In this document: piece after piece, positions 43,486-44,828 of the stretch
Layout of the letters: every line of letters begins with the position of its first letter
How positions within the stretch are numbered: position 1 is the stretch's first letter
From: an uncultured Bacteroidales bacterium
Lineage (GTDB): Bacteria; Bacteroidota; Bacteroidia; Bacteroidales; JACABE01
Length of the DNA: 44,828 bases
Direction: 5' to 3'
Assembly: GCA_903899825.1 (NCBI GenBank)
Contig: CAIUKU010000500.1
Location: forward strand, 1-44,828
The notes under the pieces: generated by a model
Database searches by the model: none
What the model saw: only the letters and a program-made list of their open reading frames with translations
Told to the model about the DNA's origin: nothing
Made by a program: the position numbers and the translations under genes

Positions 43486-44148
43486 ATGAACCCTATATCA
43501 GCAGCAAATTTTAAACTATCCAACTATCAACATATTATTTTCGACTGGAACGGTACGCTTTTGAACGACCTTTGGCTGGCAGTAGATGTAATAGACAAAA
43601 TGCTCGTTCAGCGAAAACTACAAGGCATGACGCATGAACGCTACTGCGAAGTATTCGATTTCCCTGTCAGAGATTATTATCAGAACATTGGGTTTGACTT
43701 CAACAAAGAATCTTTCGAAATTGTAGGTACTGAGTTTATTGTAGAATATGATAAACGACAATATGAATGCGAATTACAATTAGGTACCGTTGAATTGATC
43801 AAGAAACTGCATCAGCAAAACATACACTTAAGTATATTATCAGCCAGAGAACAATCTATGCTTGAACAAAACCTCAAGTATTACGGAATCGAACATTATT
43901 TTCCGGTAGTTTCTGGTTTAAAGGATCATTATGCACATGGAAAACTCGAGAGCGGATTGCTGCTTATTGAAGAGGCCCATATTCCTGCAGCTGATACATT
44001 ATTGATAGGCGATACCATACATGATGCCGAAGTGGCCAGAGAAATGGGTATTCATTGTATTCTGATTGCTTCAGGCCACCAGGCCATTCATCGGTTAAAA
44101 AAAGCTGAAGTTCCTATATTTGACAGATTAGATCATATTATATCTTAA
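43486..44148 (+). CDS. HAD-superfamily phosphatase, phosphoglycolate phosphatase-like
   Basis: The 220-residue protein has a Rossmann-like core with cap and is related to phosphoglycolate phosphatase (Gph). HAD motif I reads IFDWNGTLLND with nucleophile D20; the usual second Asp (acid/base) is replaced by N22. This D-x-N-G-T form occurs in a subgroup of HAD proteins, some of them still active. Motif II appears as LSILSARE, and motif IV as LLIGDTIHDAEVAREMG, both intact. The physiological substrate cannot be read from the sequence. It has its own promoter and is convergent with the channel gene. Confidence 0.8.
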   Translation: MNPISAANFKLSNYQHIIFDWNGTLLNDLWLAVDVIDKMLVQRKLQGMTHERYCEVFDFPVRDYYQNIGFDFNKESFEIVGTEFIVEYDKRQYECELQLGTVELIKKLHQQNIHLSILSAREQSMLEQNLKYYGIEHYFPVVSGLKDHYAHGKLESGLLLIEEAHIPAADTLLIGDTIHDAEVAREMGIHCILIASGHQAIHRLKKAEVPIFDRLDHIIS

Positions 44149-44175
44149 TTCATACAGCTATTTAGCGCAGATTAA

Positions 44176-44820
44176 TTACATATGACAGGATTTAATATTA
44201 TTCTTCCTTTCCTTAGTGGTACTATAATCTAAAAACGACCATAATGTCCATAATGAAATACAAATGATAAGTCCTATATAAGCATAAAAAATAGATATTA
44301 TAAATGCCAGGAGGTAAATAACAAATCCAATCATGTAAGCTTTTTTAATTTTTCCAATCAGTTTGGTACTGATAATTGGTTTAATAAGTCTCCGCTTATA
44401 GGCAGAAGTAAACCAAAGCAGGTTAAAAGCTATACTTATCAGCACCATGGTTCCGCAATAAAAAGCTGCTGCTGCATTTACAGCTTCTGATTCTATATAT
44501 TTTGCAAGAATAGCTGTAGGAAAAGGAATAAAGGTAATTAAGAGCAATAAAAAACCGTTTGCAAATAAGAATCTTGAATCTATTTTTTTTAAATAATTAA
44601 AAAATCCATGATGGTTGATCCACATGATCAGAATAGCAGCAAAGCTGACTATAAAAGCAAAATAGGAAGGCCATAAATTGATTAATGCCTTGTATAACAA
44701 ATCACTTGATTTAAAACTCTCTAAATCAGGTACCTTTATTTCCAAAATTAACAAGGTTATTGCAATAGCAAATACACCGTCACTAAATGCTTCAACCCTT
44801 GAAGTTTCTTTATCTGCCAT
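44176..44820 (-). CDS. TMEM175-like potassium channel family protein (DUF1211)
   Basis: The 214-residue membrane protein begins MADKETSRVEAFSDGVFAIAITLLILEIKVPD; the RxxxFSDGVFAIAITLL signature is that of TMEM175-type channels, whose bacterial members are tetrameric K+-permeable channels with one six-helix repeat. Six hydrophobic segments can be traced, with Asn/His in MWINHHGFFNY (second helix) as in the family. Function as a K+ leak channel is inferred from family knowledge; no regulator is nearby. The frame starts just inside the right window edge and is complete. Confidence 0.85.
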   Translation of the reverse strand: MADKETSRVEAFSDGVFAIAITLLILEIKVPDLESFKSSDLLYKALINLWPSYFAFIVSFAAILIMWINHHGFFNYLKKIDSRFLFANGFLLLLITFIPFPTAILAKYIESEAVNAAAAFYCGTMVLISIAFNLLWFTSAYKRRLIKPIISTKLIGKIKKAYMIGFVIYLLAFIISIFYAYIGLIICISLWTLWSFLDYSTTKERKNNIKSCHM

Positions 44821-44828
44821 AATTTTAA

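Overview
The window looks like an ordinary chromosomal stretch of a low-GC, AT-rich member of the Bacteroidota. The indicators are TAnnTTTG-type -7 promoter elements in front of many genes, a secreted protein with a type IX secretion (T9SS) C-terminal sorting domain, a DUF5686/carboxypeptidase-regulatory-like outer-membrane protein, and small beta-barrel proteins with short signal peptides. A nearly complete mevalonate operon argues against classical gut Bacteroidales, which normally use the MEP route, but the class cannot be fixed from this window.

Layout. 1-8.8 kb: aspartate aminotransferase, a small secreted protein, a DUF5686 protein, an OadA/pyruvate carboxylase subunit B-type carboxyltransferase without a biotinyl domain, and a UbiA/MqnP-like prenyltransferase. 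8.8-10.25 kb: an apparently intact single-gene insertion sequence whose ends each carry three copies of a 19-bp repeat. 10.3-13.1 kb: an e(P4)-type acid phosphatase, a small membrane protein and two tandem paralogous barrel proteins. 13.1-18.3 kb (minus strand): a RecD-like helicase, an NTF2-fold protein, HslR, the ribosome-assembly GTPases Der and Era, and initiator tRNA-fMet. 18.6-27.1 kb (plus strand): a peroxiredoxin, MutS2, the agmatine-to-putrescine pair AguB/AguA, a periplasmic thioredoxin, a DUF6132 protein and ComEC. 27.7-30.3 kb: a secreted GH3 glycosidase with a PA14 insert. 30.4-35.8 kb (minus): fni, HMG-CoA reductase, a GYDIA-type GHMP kinase, diphosphomevalonate decarboxylase and mevalonate kinase, an operon supplying isopentenyl diphosphate from HMG-CoA. 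35.8-37 kb: about 1.2 kb of gene-free, highly palindromic repeat DNA. 37-44.8 kb: an ABC-F protein, a large T9SS-exported PNGase F-like protein, a site-2-protease homologue, a HAD phosphatase and a TMEM175-like channel.

No defence island, CRISPR array, prophage or biosynthetic cluster is visible. The unusual material is of two kinds. First, the spaces between genes hold several families of repeated palindromes: a CCTGACAGGG/CCTAACAGG family, an ATGAAAT...ATTCCA family with changing but still complementary stems, and a long compound palindrome block whose sequence recurs at the left edge of the window. Second, some proteins are unusual in architecture or active-site residues: the PNGase F-like enzyme appears to have its first catalytic domain split by about 500 residues including a LamG-type module; the ABC-F protein lacks both key ATPase residues in its second cassette; and the HMG-CoA reductase has Asn where class II enzymes usually have Asp in the DAMG motif.

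Two start sites can be refined from promoter positions: MutS2 probably starts at a TTG close to its transcription start, and AguB probably starts at a GTG at 21992, because the longer frame begins inside its own promoter. All family assignments are from reading motifs; no database search was run.
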